A stretch of 52,693 nucleotides of DNA, from the NCBI GenBank assembly GCA_023231475.1, contig JALJEE010001255.1, forward strand, positions 1 to 52,693, given 5' to 3'. The stretch is from Seison nebaliae (Eukaryota > Rotifera > Pararotatoria > Seisonacea > Seisonidae). A model generated the notes under the pieces. The model searched no databases and had not been told where the DNA came from. It was given only the letters and a program-made list of their open reading frames with translations. The translations under genes and the position numbers were made by a program. Numbering within the stretch: the stretch's first letter is position 1; each line of letters starts with the position of its first letter. This document shows positions 38,420 to 47,845 of this stretch, in pieces.

Positions 38420-41400
38420 ATGAAACGTGTTTATAGATTGTTGTACATGAGAATTTATAACATTGAGAAACAGAAATTATCTTACTACATCTTATGGATA
38501 TCGATTGGAATATTTTATTCCATCGTATTCGCTGTCGGATATATCGGTTTTTTGTCTTTTAGAAATTTATTTGAATTCTGTGTTTGTAGCTCCACCAATG
38601 TTATTCTCACGATCGTATAACGAATCGAATATGTATCCAAAACCGTTGAATAATTTCAGTGTTTATATTTTATTTTGAAATTAATTTGAATTTGGTAATG
38701 TTCTTAGGGTCCGTTCACTGTCAAATCACCGTTAGTATCGATATTTAATCAATATATGTGGTGCTATCTCGAATTCGATTTGGATGGGAAAAATAGTTTA
38801 TTATTTTTTCATTTAATTCAATTATCAAATTTTCATTATTATAGTAACCGAAAATGAATCACATTCGATAAATATTTCTTATCAATTAGTTGGAGTTCAA
38901 GAACTTCCTGACTCGTCTCATGATCATGCAACGTCATTACAAACTGATAAAGTATCAAATCGAGCTATGCGAGACGAAAATAATGAAACAGATCGATTTA
39001 TGGAAGGAAAGGAAAATAAAAATTCTTATGAATCGGTCGATACAATAACGAATTATTCTCATGATAATGATCATTATGAGAAGAGTGTCCATACGTCAAT
39101 AATCTCCCAAATCAACATAGAACGTCATCGTTTAACGGTTGGTCATTTTATTTAAAAATCGGTCAAATGTTCGTGTTGAACGTTGAAAAGTGAAAATAAA
39201 TGAATTTTCATTCGTTGAGGAAAGTGAAAAGTCGAGAGAGATGAAAGTGATGCAATATCACTGGGCGAAAAGGAGATTGATCTTTAAATGATTATGAAAA
39301 GGAGATGAATTTTTGAATGATTATGAAAGAAGAGATGAATATTTATATAATGATAGGAGAGGGGATGAGTATGATTATGAAAAGGAGAATAGATCGATTA
39401 TCAAAATTGATGATGATGATGATGATGATGTTTCGCGTAGACAAAAAATAATTGTCCGTTCAAAATATTTTCGATATGGAAATTATTGTTCGGAGAGAAC
39501 ATATAAAGAAATATCTCGTTGATGAAAATCGATTGAATCGATTGAATGCGTTGCATTCATTTTCCTGCAATACAGAAACGGCAATCCGTCATTATTTCTA
39601 TTTTCGCAAGCAGCCAACTGTGACCATAATGGTCAGTCAACTATATGAGAGAACGTCATCATTTGATTTATTCTTATTCTTATCTTCAACATTTCTTTTT
39701 CAATTCAATACAGCGACTCATCATTATCTCATAAAAAACTTTTATTTCGTAACTAATTCTCAAATTACAACTTGAATATTTCAATCGACTATGAGCTTCT
39801 ACAGCATGAGTAGCGATAGTGATATGTACCAATATGGTGGAGGCAATCCGGGGGGCGGATATTCCAGTGGTGGAGGGGGCGCACCCGTAGCACAACAAGC
39901 AGCACCCGCTGCTATGCCTGTGGCGAGAAGTACCGGTGGTTACGCTCCGGCTGGATACAATGCCGGTGCCACTTATGGATATACACAAGGTGGAAGTTAT
40001 GGTGTGGTTCCTGCTAGACGTCAATTGGCACCAAGGCGACAAATGGTCCGTGCTAGAACACCACCACCAATAGTCCAAACTAGACGTGTCCGTGCCCCAA
40101 CACCACCACCACAATTAGTGGAACGTGTGGTAGTTCAACCATCTCCACGTGTCATTTTAAACATTGTGGAAGAACGACCAACAACTCCTCCTCCACAAAT
40201 CCGAAATAGAACTGTTCGAGAACCGGCGAAAGGACCACCAATTGTACGACGACAAGTCGTTCGTGTTCCACCTCGTGGCAATTATCAATATGGCGGTTAT
40301 CAAGAAGCACAAGGAGAAGCGTATGGTTCTGGATCATATTCCGATTCTTACAGTAGCGACGATATGGGAGGTGCTTATGGTGGCGGCTACGAAGTTAGTA
40401 GCGGTTATCAACAACAACAACAACCTCAACAACCGTATGGAGCTGGTTATGGCGGTTATGGTGGGCAATCGTATGGATATGGTGGGGGATATGGTGGAGG
40501 ATATCAATAAAGAAATGAAAATGAAAATTATTGACTGAATTTTTAACGATAATTTGTTGAACAATACAAATATTCGAATGATACTTTCCATGTACATTTG
40601 ATGTTGATTTCATTCTTTTTTTTCCTGTTTGTATTTTCTTTTATTGTTCATGTGATATTCGTCTAGATTAGCACATCGCTTCCTTTCCTTCGAAAACATA
40701 TAATTTAAACATACAATCCAATCACTTGATTGAACATTTTTTTTATTGTTGCTTCATCTCTTATGGATTACTGACGAATGTTTTTCATCGAATATTTTTA
40801 TATGTTTCCTCCCCATTATTTTCATTCAATGTTCTAATAAATGGCAAATACTTCATTCCATTTCTTCTTCACTTCTCTGCTCAATATTCTCTTGACGAAT
40901 TTGACTTTGATAGTTGAATGTTTGTTTTCATCTATTTGAAGGTTGTCTAGTTCATTCTTATCTTTCAATTTCATCGAACTCAACCTCTTCTTACTTATAA
41001 CTTATAAGTTATAACCACCTTAACCTTACTTAAGATATATCTTAAGTAATTCAAATTAGTGTAAATTTTTATTTACTTTTCAATATTTTTGTTGATTTTA
41101 AATGACGTCAGAAAGTTTAAGTTTTTTTTAATTTCTTTCAGTTTTTTAATTATCTAACGTGCGAAACTATCGAGATTGTTTTTATGTTATTCTTTTATTA
41201 TTCAAATATTCTCGATTTCAACTGATGATTCGGAATTCTGAAAGGAAATGAAAAAGTTTCAATTATTTTATGATTCTAATTCTCAAGTGTCACCATTTAC
41301 TTCGATCGATATGATGAGGAGAGTAGATGAGTTTGACATTAGGAGTGTGAATAGATAGATGGATAATTTTCCATAGGACGACGTTCTTTGATGAAAACCG

Positions 41401-44400
41401 TTAAAGTTAGGAAGTGGATGGATGAAATGAAAGAGAAAGTTGATATAAAAGGGAAAAGGAGAGAATCTATTAAAATTGCTAATCATCAAAAAAGAACGAT
41501 GACCTAGTCATGCTAAGAATGTTTGTACGTGAAATACGGAGTTGTCAGTTTCGTATGAACGAGTTGAATGAGAGAGAATAATTATTGTCATTTGAAACGA
41601 GGCCAGTGCACGCTACAAAGCATCTTTATCAATTTGGTAACTAGGCCATCGCCTAGTTGGGAAGATGCATCTGATCAATCAAGCAAATCAATAATTGAAA
41701 ACATCTATAAATATCGAATTGAATCCCACAGTTTTTCATTACAATCCTTTAAACATAAACCCATCCACATCTTAGTTGCCATATTCCCCGTTCCACAAGC
41801 AAAATGAGAAAATTGTATGGAAATCACGCTTCATCCACTTCCGGACAAATGGACCATCGAACTGTTCAAGGAATCTCTTCGAAACAACAGAGAAATGCGG
41901 CGGCCGCCGCCGCTCAAGCAGCTGCAACTAACCAAATGATGATGCAGGCAAGCATGATGCAACCGATGATGATGCAGCAACCACAAATGCAATGTGCTAA
42001 TGGTCAATGTTCGATAATGCCACAAATGATGCCACAGCAGAATGCATGTGCATTTGGTGCATGTCCCATGCCATTTGGTCAATCGCCGATGTTGAACGCG
42101 GTAGCACAAGGAGTTCCACGTGCCGAAGTTGGTGCTGACATGAGCGGAGCTGCCAGTGCCGCAATTCCATTGACAACGCCATTTGCACTTCAACAACAAG
42201 CACAACAACAAGTACAACAGCAAGCACAACAACAAGCATCACAAATGCAACAACAGCCACAGTGGAATAATTCGCAATGGATGATGAATAATGGAATGTC
42301 AGGCTTTTATTAGACGGAAACGAAACGAGACAATTCTCACAATTTCCCTGATAATAATTATAATAATAATAATAATAATAATACAATGAACGAATACACA
42401 AATACGAGTAGAATAGAATAATTATTATTTAAACTGATTAATTACTAATTGATTGTATATTATGTTGAATTATCCTGCTTTTTTAACTCTTTTTTTCATT
42501 TCATTTGAAAATTCATTTATGAATATGTGAGACATGAATGGAAGACATATCAACGTCTTTTATTATTTAAATCTTTCTCTATCGTTTTTTCCTGATCGTT
42601 TCTCTTCATCTGTTCCTTCTTTTTTTTTTCAATAAATTGTGAATTATAATTCTCATTTTCCCCTCTTTTTTATTTATGAAAATCAAAACAACTCAACCAT
42701 CATCCAAATGAATGACATCCACTGTCTAATGATGATAATGATTCACTTTTGACATGTCATACTCATTCTTATGAGTCGAATAAAACACCTTAGCTCGACA
42801 CACCACATAGATGATGAGGAAGAGTAAAAATGCAATCACAACTGATGTAATAATTATTCCTACCAACATTATCCATAGCGCATGATTGGCAATCGGCTTC
42901 ACATATTCTCGAACGACAATCATTCGTTTCTCAACATCTGTCACATTGCTTCCTTTCATCATCGCACTCAACGGTTGTTGAACTATCGTTTTGGGTTGAG
43001 GTATCTCAATTCGGATATGTCCCTTCAATTCACTCGATTCTGGATTACCACTCAACTTTTTCTTGATGATTCTATGAAAGTATTTCTCAATATTCTTCTC
43101 GATCTTCTTCCGTCTCTTATCTAACGTTATCGAATGTTCGTCATTCAGATTAAAGTTGCCTTCGTAATGATCCAACATAAAGGCGATCAATTCATTTTTA
43201 TTCTTCATTCGTTCCTTCAACTTCTCCTCACAATACTTATAAACATTTTTCCTGAATTCTGATTCATGTTTTTTAAATTTTTTCAATTCGTGACTCGACA
43301 ATTTATCGGGATAGTCGGAGAGGATCTCGTTGGAAAGCAAGACACATATGGATCGCTGTCGTGCCCACTGATTCGTGTCTATATTGCTCTTTATACTTTG
43401 TCCGATCTCCATTCTCAACTCCTTCTCGTTATCCTCTATAATCTCCACACCTCTCTTACGTGACGGTTCCAGCTCATAATTGTTATCGTTCCCCATGGGA
43501 TAATAAGTAAAGGCGAATTTAAAACAGAAAACTATAATAATACGGTGAACACTATTCATGATTTGTAATGACAAAAGATTTTTTGAAATTGTAAAATGAA
43601 ATAGAAAATAGTTGAAAACTAAAATAGAATCGAAAACGTCACTAATTTATATATAAATTTCTCTTTCATTATTATTTCGTTCATTAGAATCATCGAATTC
43701 TACTCTTCAAATTGAACTCACTAACTTACAACTATTATTTGTGTCGAGTCAATTTGACGGAAATCAATTCACAAAATCATGAAGCACAACCAGCGAGACA
43801 CATTCAATTCAAGTCATTCCACATTAAAGTTCAATTTTCTTCTTTCTAATTATTTCACATTATTTTCATTCCAGTTTCAATATTATACAAAAAGTTTCAC
43901 CGAATTCGAAATCGCCTATCGTATAGCCATAATCATTATAACTTTCATCGTTCTGGTTATCATTCTTTTAATTTAATTTTAATCTTATTTTTTTTACTTT
44001 AAAATTAGTGTCTCTATTGTAATAATATTCAACAATTTCCTTTACTAATTTGGAATTATGAACAGAAATGGATTCTCTTCCTTCTCGCCATGCAAATCAT
44101 TGACGCAAGTTCAAATTTTTTCATTATTCGCTCATCTTTAATATCTCTTCATCGCAATTTCAGATCCTTTATATGAATTAAAATTCATTTATCATCATCA
44201 TTTCATCGCGATTCTTGATCAACTGTCCCATCAACTTTTCTTATTCTCTATGGGAATGTTCTGGCTTACACTACTCCATTCCTTTATGAATGACGATCGT
44301 CGATTTATCACCTTCTACTTTCCCAAACTACTTCTCGCCACTTTCATGTTTCTCGTCATTTTTCTTTTGCAAGAACAAAACCTGAAATCTTACCATAAAT

Positions 44401-45100
44401 CATTCTCTTCCATCAATATGTATACATCTTCCTTATCTTCATGGCGAGCCACCATCGTTAACATTTATTTATCATTCATTTACCTTCTTTTTATCTTTTA
44501 TTTCATTTTAGTTATTGATCATTTTGGTGATCACTTCTATTATTATTTATGTAACATGGATATTTATTCTAACCATCATCAATATACGCTATGCAAGAAA
44601 TTTCAAATATACCAGTTATTTTTTTATTAATTTATTTTTATTTATTTCTTCTCATCCAAAAGATAAACGAGTAAAATGGGCAATTGGTACATTTTCCATA
44701 TTCTCCTTGAACATTATCATTTATTTATTATTCCATTACGAATATTTCGTGCAATCATTGATCGGATTTACACTTCCAACATTCTATTTCGAGTCGTGTG
44801 TTCAATTCCTCTTTCCAAGAGCGTCCACGAATTTCCTCGTTATTCTTCTCGTCTACATCTATTCGCCATGCAAAACACCAAAAGGTTTCACCTTAATTTT
44901 TTTCCTCTCCTTCTAAATATGTCTAAGCTAAGGAATATCTTCGAGAAGAGATTTGTATGGATCCATTGGAATGGACAAAAAATCAATTAGATCAAATGTA
45001 TCCACTAGTGAGGGAAGACGATGATGACGACGAAACATCGATTGTTACTAAACTTTGTGATGATTCGGATAAAGAATATGACTTTGGGAAGAATAATTAA
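38420..45100 (+). CDS. TMEM181: TMEM181-like membrane protein (Wntless/TMEM181 group)
   Basis: A multi-pass membrane protein of unclear function; human TMEM181 is a candidate toxin-binding receptor. Five-prime exons read MKRVYRLLYMRIYNIEK, a membrane segment, then GPFTVKSPLVSIFNQYMWCY and the luminal ITENESHSINISYQLVG up to ERHRLT (39137). After a 4,550-bp intron (39138-43687) it resumes NHRILLFKLNSLTYNYY, FTEFEIAYRIAIIIITFIVL and NYEQKWILFLLAMQIIDA. Then come FLFSMGMFWLTLLHSFMNDD, FITFYFPKLLLATF, VYIYSPCKTPK and an acidic end REDDDDDETSIV...DFGKNN, stop 45098-45100. These match human blocks such as GIEQKWMSVLL, CLTFYLPKFF and AFVYSPSKN. About nine introns, all starting GTT. The long intron contains three other genes. 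Confidence 0.88.
39138..39790 (+). other. TMEM181 intron segment upstream of nested gene 1
   Basis: About 650 bp of AT-rich sequence with poly-Asp-like and GA-rich frames (GATGATGAT run near 39410). No coding support. It should include the promoter of the nested gene at 39791. Confidence 0.5.
39791..40510 (+). CDS. Gly/Tyr-rich low-complexity protein nested in TMEM181
   Basis: An intronless 239-codon frame (MSFYSMSSDSDMYQYGGG...). Both ends are Gly/Tyr/Ser-rich (YGGYGGQSYGYGGGYGGGYQ at the C-terminus). The centre is basic and proline-rich, with repeated motifs RARTPPPIVQTRRVRAPTPP, QLVERVVVQPSPRVILNIV and EERPTTPPPQIRNR. It has a short poly-Q run but no signal peptide or membrane segment. 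Its GC content is clearly above its surroundings and the frame is open only on the sense strand in a sensible composition, so I take it as a real gene. The composition suits a phase-separating, structural or cuticle/eggshell-associated protein, but function is unknown. It lies in the same orientation as its host gene. Confidence 0.75.
   Translation: MSFYSMSSDSDMYQYGGGNPGGGYSSGGGGAPVAQQAAPAAMPVARSTGGYAPAGYNAGATYGYTQGGSYGVVPARRQLAPRRQMVRARTPPPIVQTRRVRAPTPPPQLVERVVVQPSPRVILNIVEERPTTPPPQIRNRTVREPAKGPPIVRRQVVRVPPRGNYQYGGYQEAQGEAYGSGSYSDSYSSDDMGGAYGGGYEVSSGYQQQQQPQQPYGAGYGGYGGQSYGYGGGYGGGYQ
40995..41049. repeat. Two adjacent perfect palindromes (20 and 24 bp)
   Basis: TTATAACTTATAAGTTATAA at 40995-41014 is a perfect 20-bp palindrome. 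The sequence at 41026-41049 (TTACTTAAGATA and its exact reverse complement) is a perfect 24-bp one. Eleven bases (ccaccttaacc) separate them. Both have zero loop, so they suit dimeric DNA-binding proteins or cruciforms rather than RNA hairpins. Confidence 0.7.
41706..41713 (+). promoter_or_regulatory. TATA box of nested gene 2
   Basis: TATAAATA lies about 90 bp before the ATG at 41804, with a CACAGTTTTTC initiator-like site about 20-30 bp downstream. The spacing fits an independent RNA polymerase II promoter inside the TMEM181 intron. Confidence 0.5.
41804..42313 (+). CDS. Met/Gln/Ala-rich low-complexity protein nested in TMEM181
   Basis: An intronless frame of 169 codons, MRKLYGNHASSTSGQMDHRT at the start. 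It contains an 8-residue alanine-rich run, Met/Gln repeats (MMMQASMMQPMMMQQPQMQ), two small Cys motifs (CANGQCSIM, CAFGACPM), then alternating QQQAQQQVQQQAQQ and a WNNSQWMMNNGMSGFY end. There is no signal peptide, membrane segment or known domain. A TATA element lies upstream and the coding region is GC-richer than the flanks. The composition is prion-like, and the paired CxxGxC-type motifs could bind metal or form disulfides. Unknown function. Same strand as its host gene and as the Gly/Tyr gene 1.3 kb upstream. Confidence 0.65.
   Translation: MRKLYGNHASSTSGQMDHRTVQGISSKQQRNAAAAAAQAAATNQMMMQASMMQPMMMQQPQMQCANGQCSIMPQMMPQQNACAFGACPMPFGQSPMLNAVAQGVPRAEVGADMSGAASAAIPLTTPFALQQQAQQQVQQQAQQQASQMQQQPQWNNSQWMMNNGMSGFY
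42314..42725. other. TMEM181 intron segment, 3' flank of nested genes 2 and 3
   Basis: About 410 bp of AT-rich DNA between convergent stops. An AAT microsatellite lies at about 42354-42383 and an AATAAA-type signal near 42630. Confidence 0.55.
42726..43559 (-). CDS. Unrecognised type I membrane protein nested in TMEM181
   Basis: An intronless 277-residue frame from the ATG at 43557-43559 (MNSVHRIIIVFCFKFAFTYY, a signal peptide); the upstream in-frame start is only a TTG. The ectodomain is about 210 residues, highly charged and helical (HELKKFKKHESEFRKNVYKY, EEKLKERMKNKNEL), with few cysteines and a probable coiled coil. One membrane segment follows near residues 230-255 (IMLVGIIITSVVIAFLLFLI), with a short tail ending NEYDMSKVNHYHH. 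I do not recognise the family. It runs antisense to its host gene TMEM181 and its start lies only about 130 bp from a TMEM181 exon (43688), so transcription of the two must overlap. Confidence 0.7.
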   Translation of the reverse strand: MNSVHRIIIVFCFKFAFTYYPMGNDNNYELEPSRKRGVEIIEDNEKELRMEIGQSIKSNIDTNQWARQRSICVLLSNEILSDYPDKLSSHELKKFKKHESEFRKNVYKYCEEKLKERMKNKNELIAFMLDHYEGNFNLNDEHSITLDKRRKKIEKNIEKYFHRIIKKKLSGNPESSELKGHIRIEIPQPKTIVQQPLSAMMKGSNVTDVEKRMIVVREYVKPIANHALWIMLVGIIITSVVIAFLLFLIIYVVCRAKVFYSTHKNEYDMSKVNHYHH

Positions 45101-45534
45101 AATTTTTCTTCTTTCTTTTTCCAAATATTCCAATAAATTCTTAAACTAAATCAAACAGTTTAAACAAATTTTCTTTCATTTTCAATAATTGGATCGTGAA
45201 ATTCTGATAAAAACTACTAAATCTTAATTCTTCTAAAGTTCAAATGTATTCTATCGGTTTTAGATGGATGAGTATTTAGAAAATATTTTTGAAGCTTACT
45301 ATTTTGAAAACGTGCCAAATTCAAAAATAATTTTAAGAAATTGTTAAAAATTATTTTTGTAAAATTTTTCCTATTTTCAAAATGTAATTCACTCCTCAAA
45401 ATCACTTCCTCATTAGATAACGTTAATTGAGAATAAATGGGACGGACGTGTTTACTATAAGTAAATTGAAAAGAATTCGTTTCGTTGAGATTGGAAAGCG
45501 AAAAGAAATGACTATAATTGAGATGTAACTTTAA
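45101..45534. other. Intergenic, TMEM181 to PNPLA8-like
   Basis: A 434-bp AT-rich same-strand spacer holding the TMEM181 3' end and presumably the phospholipase promoter. A 112-codon minus-strand frame (45217-45555) overlaps the next gene start and shows no homology. Confidence 0.5.
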
Positions 45535-46974
45535 ATGAAAAGAATTCCAACTCATATCGATCGTTATCGTAATTTACGAGCAATTATTAAATCGTTGAAA
45601 AGTGCCACATCGGTGTATGGAATACGGGACCGTTTAATTGAATTGAACAACATTTTGTTACAGAATGAACATAATCGATTTGTCGCACAAAATTCGAATA
45701 TTATCGGTTGTTTGAGTCATTTGCAAAATGTGAATTCATATCGATTGGATAACATCGAGATAAGTTATGAGATAAACAAATCTCTAGCACTCTTGGGCTT
45801 AACTCAACCCAAAAATAAGAAGAGTGTAAATGTCCTTTCATTGGATGGTGGTGGTACTCGTGGAGTGATCAGCATTCAAATTTTGAAGGAATTGCAACAT
45901 CGATTAGATGGACGGAAGATCGAAGATGTCTTTGATATCGTTTGTGGCGTTAGTACTGGAGCTATTATAGTTGCACTAAAATTTGCTAACGGACTTAATT
46001 TAGATGAGTGTGAATCAGCTTATACGGAATTTGGTAAGAAGATTTTTGTACGTGATCGAATGAGAAGTTTAAATAATATGTTGTGGACACAAGCTTATTA
46101 TGATTCAAATAATTATGAGCAAATCCTTCAAGAAATGTTTGGTGAGAAAACGATGTTACAAACATCGAAATGTCACAATTCTCCCAGATTAGCTTTGTCG
46201 TCTACGAAAATTTTGGGCCGATCAGCCGAACCATTTCTCTTCCGAAATTACGCCATTTCTCCTTCGTCATCCGTCGAGAATTGGTATGATGGTACATGTA
46301 ACGCGAAAATATGGCAAGCAATTCGAGCGGCAACCGCCGCGCCGATTTATTTCGAAGGATATTCATTCAATTCAAATTATTTTGTTGATGGTGGAATCCT
46401 TTATAATAATCCTTGTTCTTTGGCAATTTTCGAATGTAAAAAATTGTGGCCGACATATCCGATCGGTTGTGTCGTATCAATCGGTACTGGACGTCCACCT
46501 TTGACCAGACCGAAAGATAAATTAAATGAAACTTTATTAAGTCGAACTCTGGGAACAGTTTCTGGTATAATTTATAGTGCGACAAATACGGAGAATGTTC
46601 ATTCTATTCTTCAGGATTTGTTGCCGAGTGAAACTTATTATCGTTTCAATCCGATTATGTCGAAAGATTTCCAATTGGATGATATCGAAGAATTGGAAAA
46701 GATGAAGACGGAAGCGATTGAATATATCAATTTGAATAAAATGAAATTTGATATTTTATTTTATTCGTTGGAGCGAAGAAGTCTTTGGAATCTTCTCAAT
46801 TTCTCCGAAGATCTCGTCAATACTTTACATTCGACTTTGTTCAAATTCTCGTTATTTATGCTCGATTATCATACACCGACGACTTTACGAGGATTCTTAA
46901 CTGCCACAAAGAATAGTTTGGTTTTCGTTTTAACGAAATTAAAGAATTTTATTGATTTGTTGAGAAAGCAATGA
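45535..46974 (+). CDS. PNPLA8: Patatin-like phospholipase, PNPLA8 (iPLA2-gamma) type
   Basis: A calcium-independent phospholipase A2 acting on mitochondrial or peroxisomal membrane lipids in animals. The intronless 479-codon frame carries a full patatin domain: oxyanion loop DGGGTRG at residues 104-110, nucleophile Ser140 in GVSTG and catalytic Asp285 in FVDGG. The Ser-Asp spacing (145) matches human PNPLA8 (144). Further shared blocks are KIWQAIRAATAAPIYFEGYS, NNPCSLAIFECKKLWP, VVSIGTGRPP and LLPSETYYRFNPIM. The N-terminal part is only about 95 residues against several hundred in human, so the long regulatory and mitochondrial leader of the human protein is missing. MKRIPTHIDRYRNLRAIIK could still act as a short basic presequence. 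Convergent with CCDC115, 110 bp apart. Confidence 0.93.
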   Translation: MKRIPTHIDRYRNLRAIIKSLKSATSVYGIRDRLIELNNILLQNEHNRFVAQNSNIIGCLSHLQNVNSYRLDNIEISYEINKSLALLGLTQPKNKKSVNVLSLDGGGTRGVISIQILKELQHRLDGRKIEDVFDIVCGVSTGAIIVALKFANGLNLDECESAYTEFGKKIFVRDRMRSLNNMLWTQAYYDSNNYEQILQEMFGEKTMLQTSKCHNSPRLALSSTKILGRSAEPFLFRNYAISPSSSVENWYDGTCNAKIWQAIRAATAAPIYFEGYSFNSNYFVDGGILYNNPCSLAIFECKKLWPTYPIGCVVSIGTGRPPLTRPKDKLNETLLSRTLGTVSGIIYSATNTENVHSILQDLLPSETYYRFNPIMSKDFQLDDIEELEKMKTEAIEYINLNKMKFDILFYSLERRSLWNLLNFSEDLVNTLHSTLFKFSLFMLDYHTPTTLRGFLTATKNSLVFVLTKLKNFIDLLRKQ

Positions 46975-47084
46975 ATACGTATGAATTGGTTGATTGATCG
47001 ATGAGAAAAGGAAAAGAAATACGGAAAATAATGGAGAACAAAATTAGATTTATTTTAAAATATAAAATTTCTTTTAATCAATTT

Positions 47085-47845
47085 TCAATCTTCGATCTCT
47101 TTGATTAAGTTCGATAATCGATTGAGTGCCTTCCCAATCTTCTCTTCTTTCACATTGATATCTTCACCGTTCGTCATTTCATTATTTTCCAACTCATTCT
47201 CATTCAAATCATTAACAAGTGATTGTTCATCTTTCACTAATAAATTGACATCTTCATCTGTTAATGGAACGAAAATTCCTAATTGATTCTTTAAAAATAA
47301 TCGATAATTGATCAAATCAATCGAAAATCGATAAAAATTAAAACTTTATTCTTCAATAATTGTGGACTGGGACGATAGAGTTGTGAATCGACTTTTGATA
47401 ATGATGATTTCTTTCTGATATTTCTTATTACATTATCATCATCATCATTGTTATCAATAGTATTCTCATCATCATCATCATCATCATCTTCATCGTTTTC
47501 AATTTTTTCTTTTTTCGTTTTTAAAAGTTTCATTTGATTGACAATATCGTCATAGTAATATAGTCGTTTCATTCCGTTAATGTTCGCTTCCACTTCCTCC
47601 TCATTGATCATTGAATTTAACATTTTGTCCGTCTTCACATCTCGATCTAATTCTTCTTGTAACTTCTTCAATTTCAATTCGTCGTTCAACACATTGTAGA
47701 AACTTCTCAGTTTAACTAAATAATTGAAATCTTCTACAAAATAATTTATTAATTAATTAAATTACTTTAAAATTATTTGGAATAATTAGAAACTTGTAAT
47801 ATTTTCGATTTCTTCAATTTCTTTCTCGTTTTCCACGATCGGCAT
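47085..47845 (-). CDS. CCDC115: CCDC115/Vma22-like V-ATPase assembly factor
   Basis: CCDC115 works with TMEM199 in the ER to assemble the V-ATPase V0 sector. Three exons join: MPIVENEKEIEEIENIT (ATG 47843-47845), then DFNYLVKLRSFYNVLNDELK with a coiled coil, an acidic D/E/N run and SSLSKVDSQLYRPSPQLLK, then NQLGIFVPLTDEDVNLLVKD and a final helix ending NLIKEIED. The best anchor to human CCDC115 is the NWFGILVPHSLRQAQ block plus the terminal coiled coil. Overall identity is low, so the assignment rests on architecture and this one motif. Two introns, gtttct... and gtttta..., both start GTT. The acidic insert in the middle is simple sequence (GAT repeats). Confidence 0.65.

Larger units (their letters stand above)
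40511..41803 (+). other. TMEM181 intron segment between nested genes 1 and 2
   Basis: About 1.3 kb without a supported gene. It contains two close perfect palindromes (40995-41014 and 41026-41049) and the TATA element at 41706-41713, listed separately. Confidence 0.55.

Noticed and set aside
39686-40613. Other-frame open stretches over the Gly/Tyr-rich gene
   Set aside because: Low-complexity shadows; only the frame at 39791 has a coherent repeat grammar and clean ends.
45217-45555. 112-codon minus-strand frame
   Set aside because: Overlaps the start of the phospholipase gene antisense, has no homology, start context or splice partner; treated as chance.
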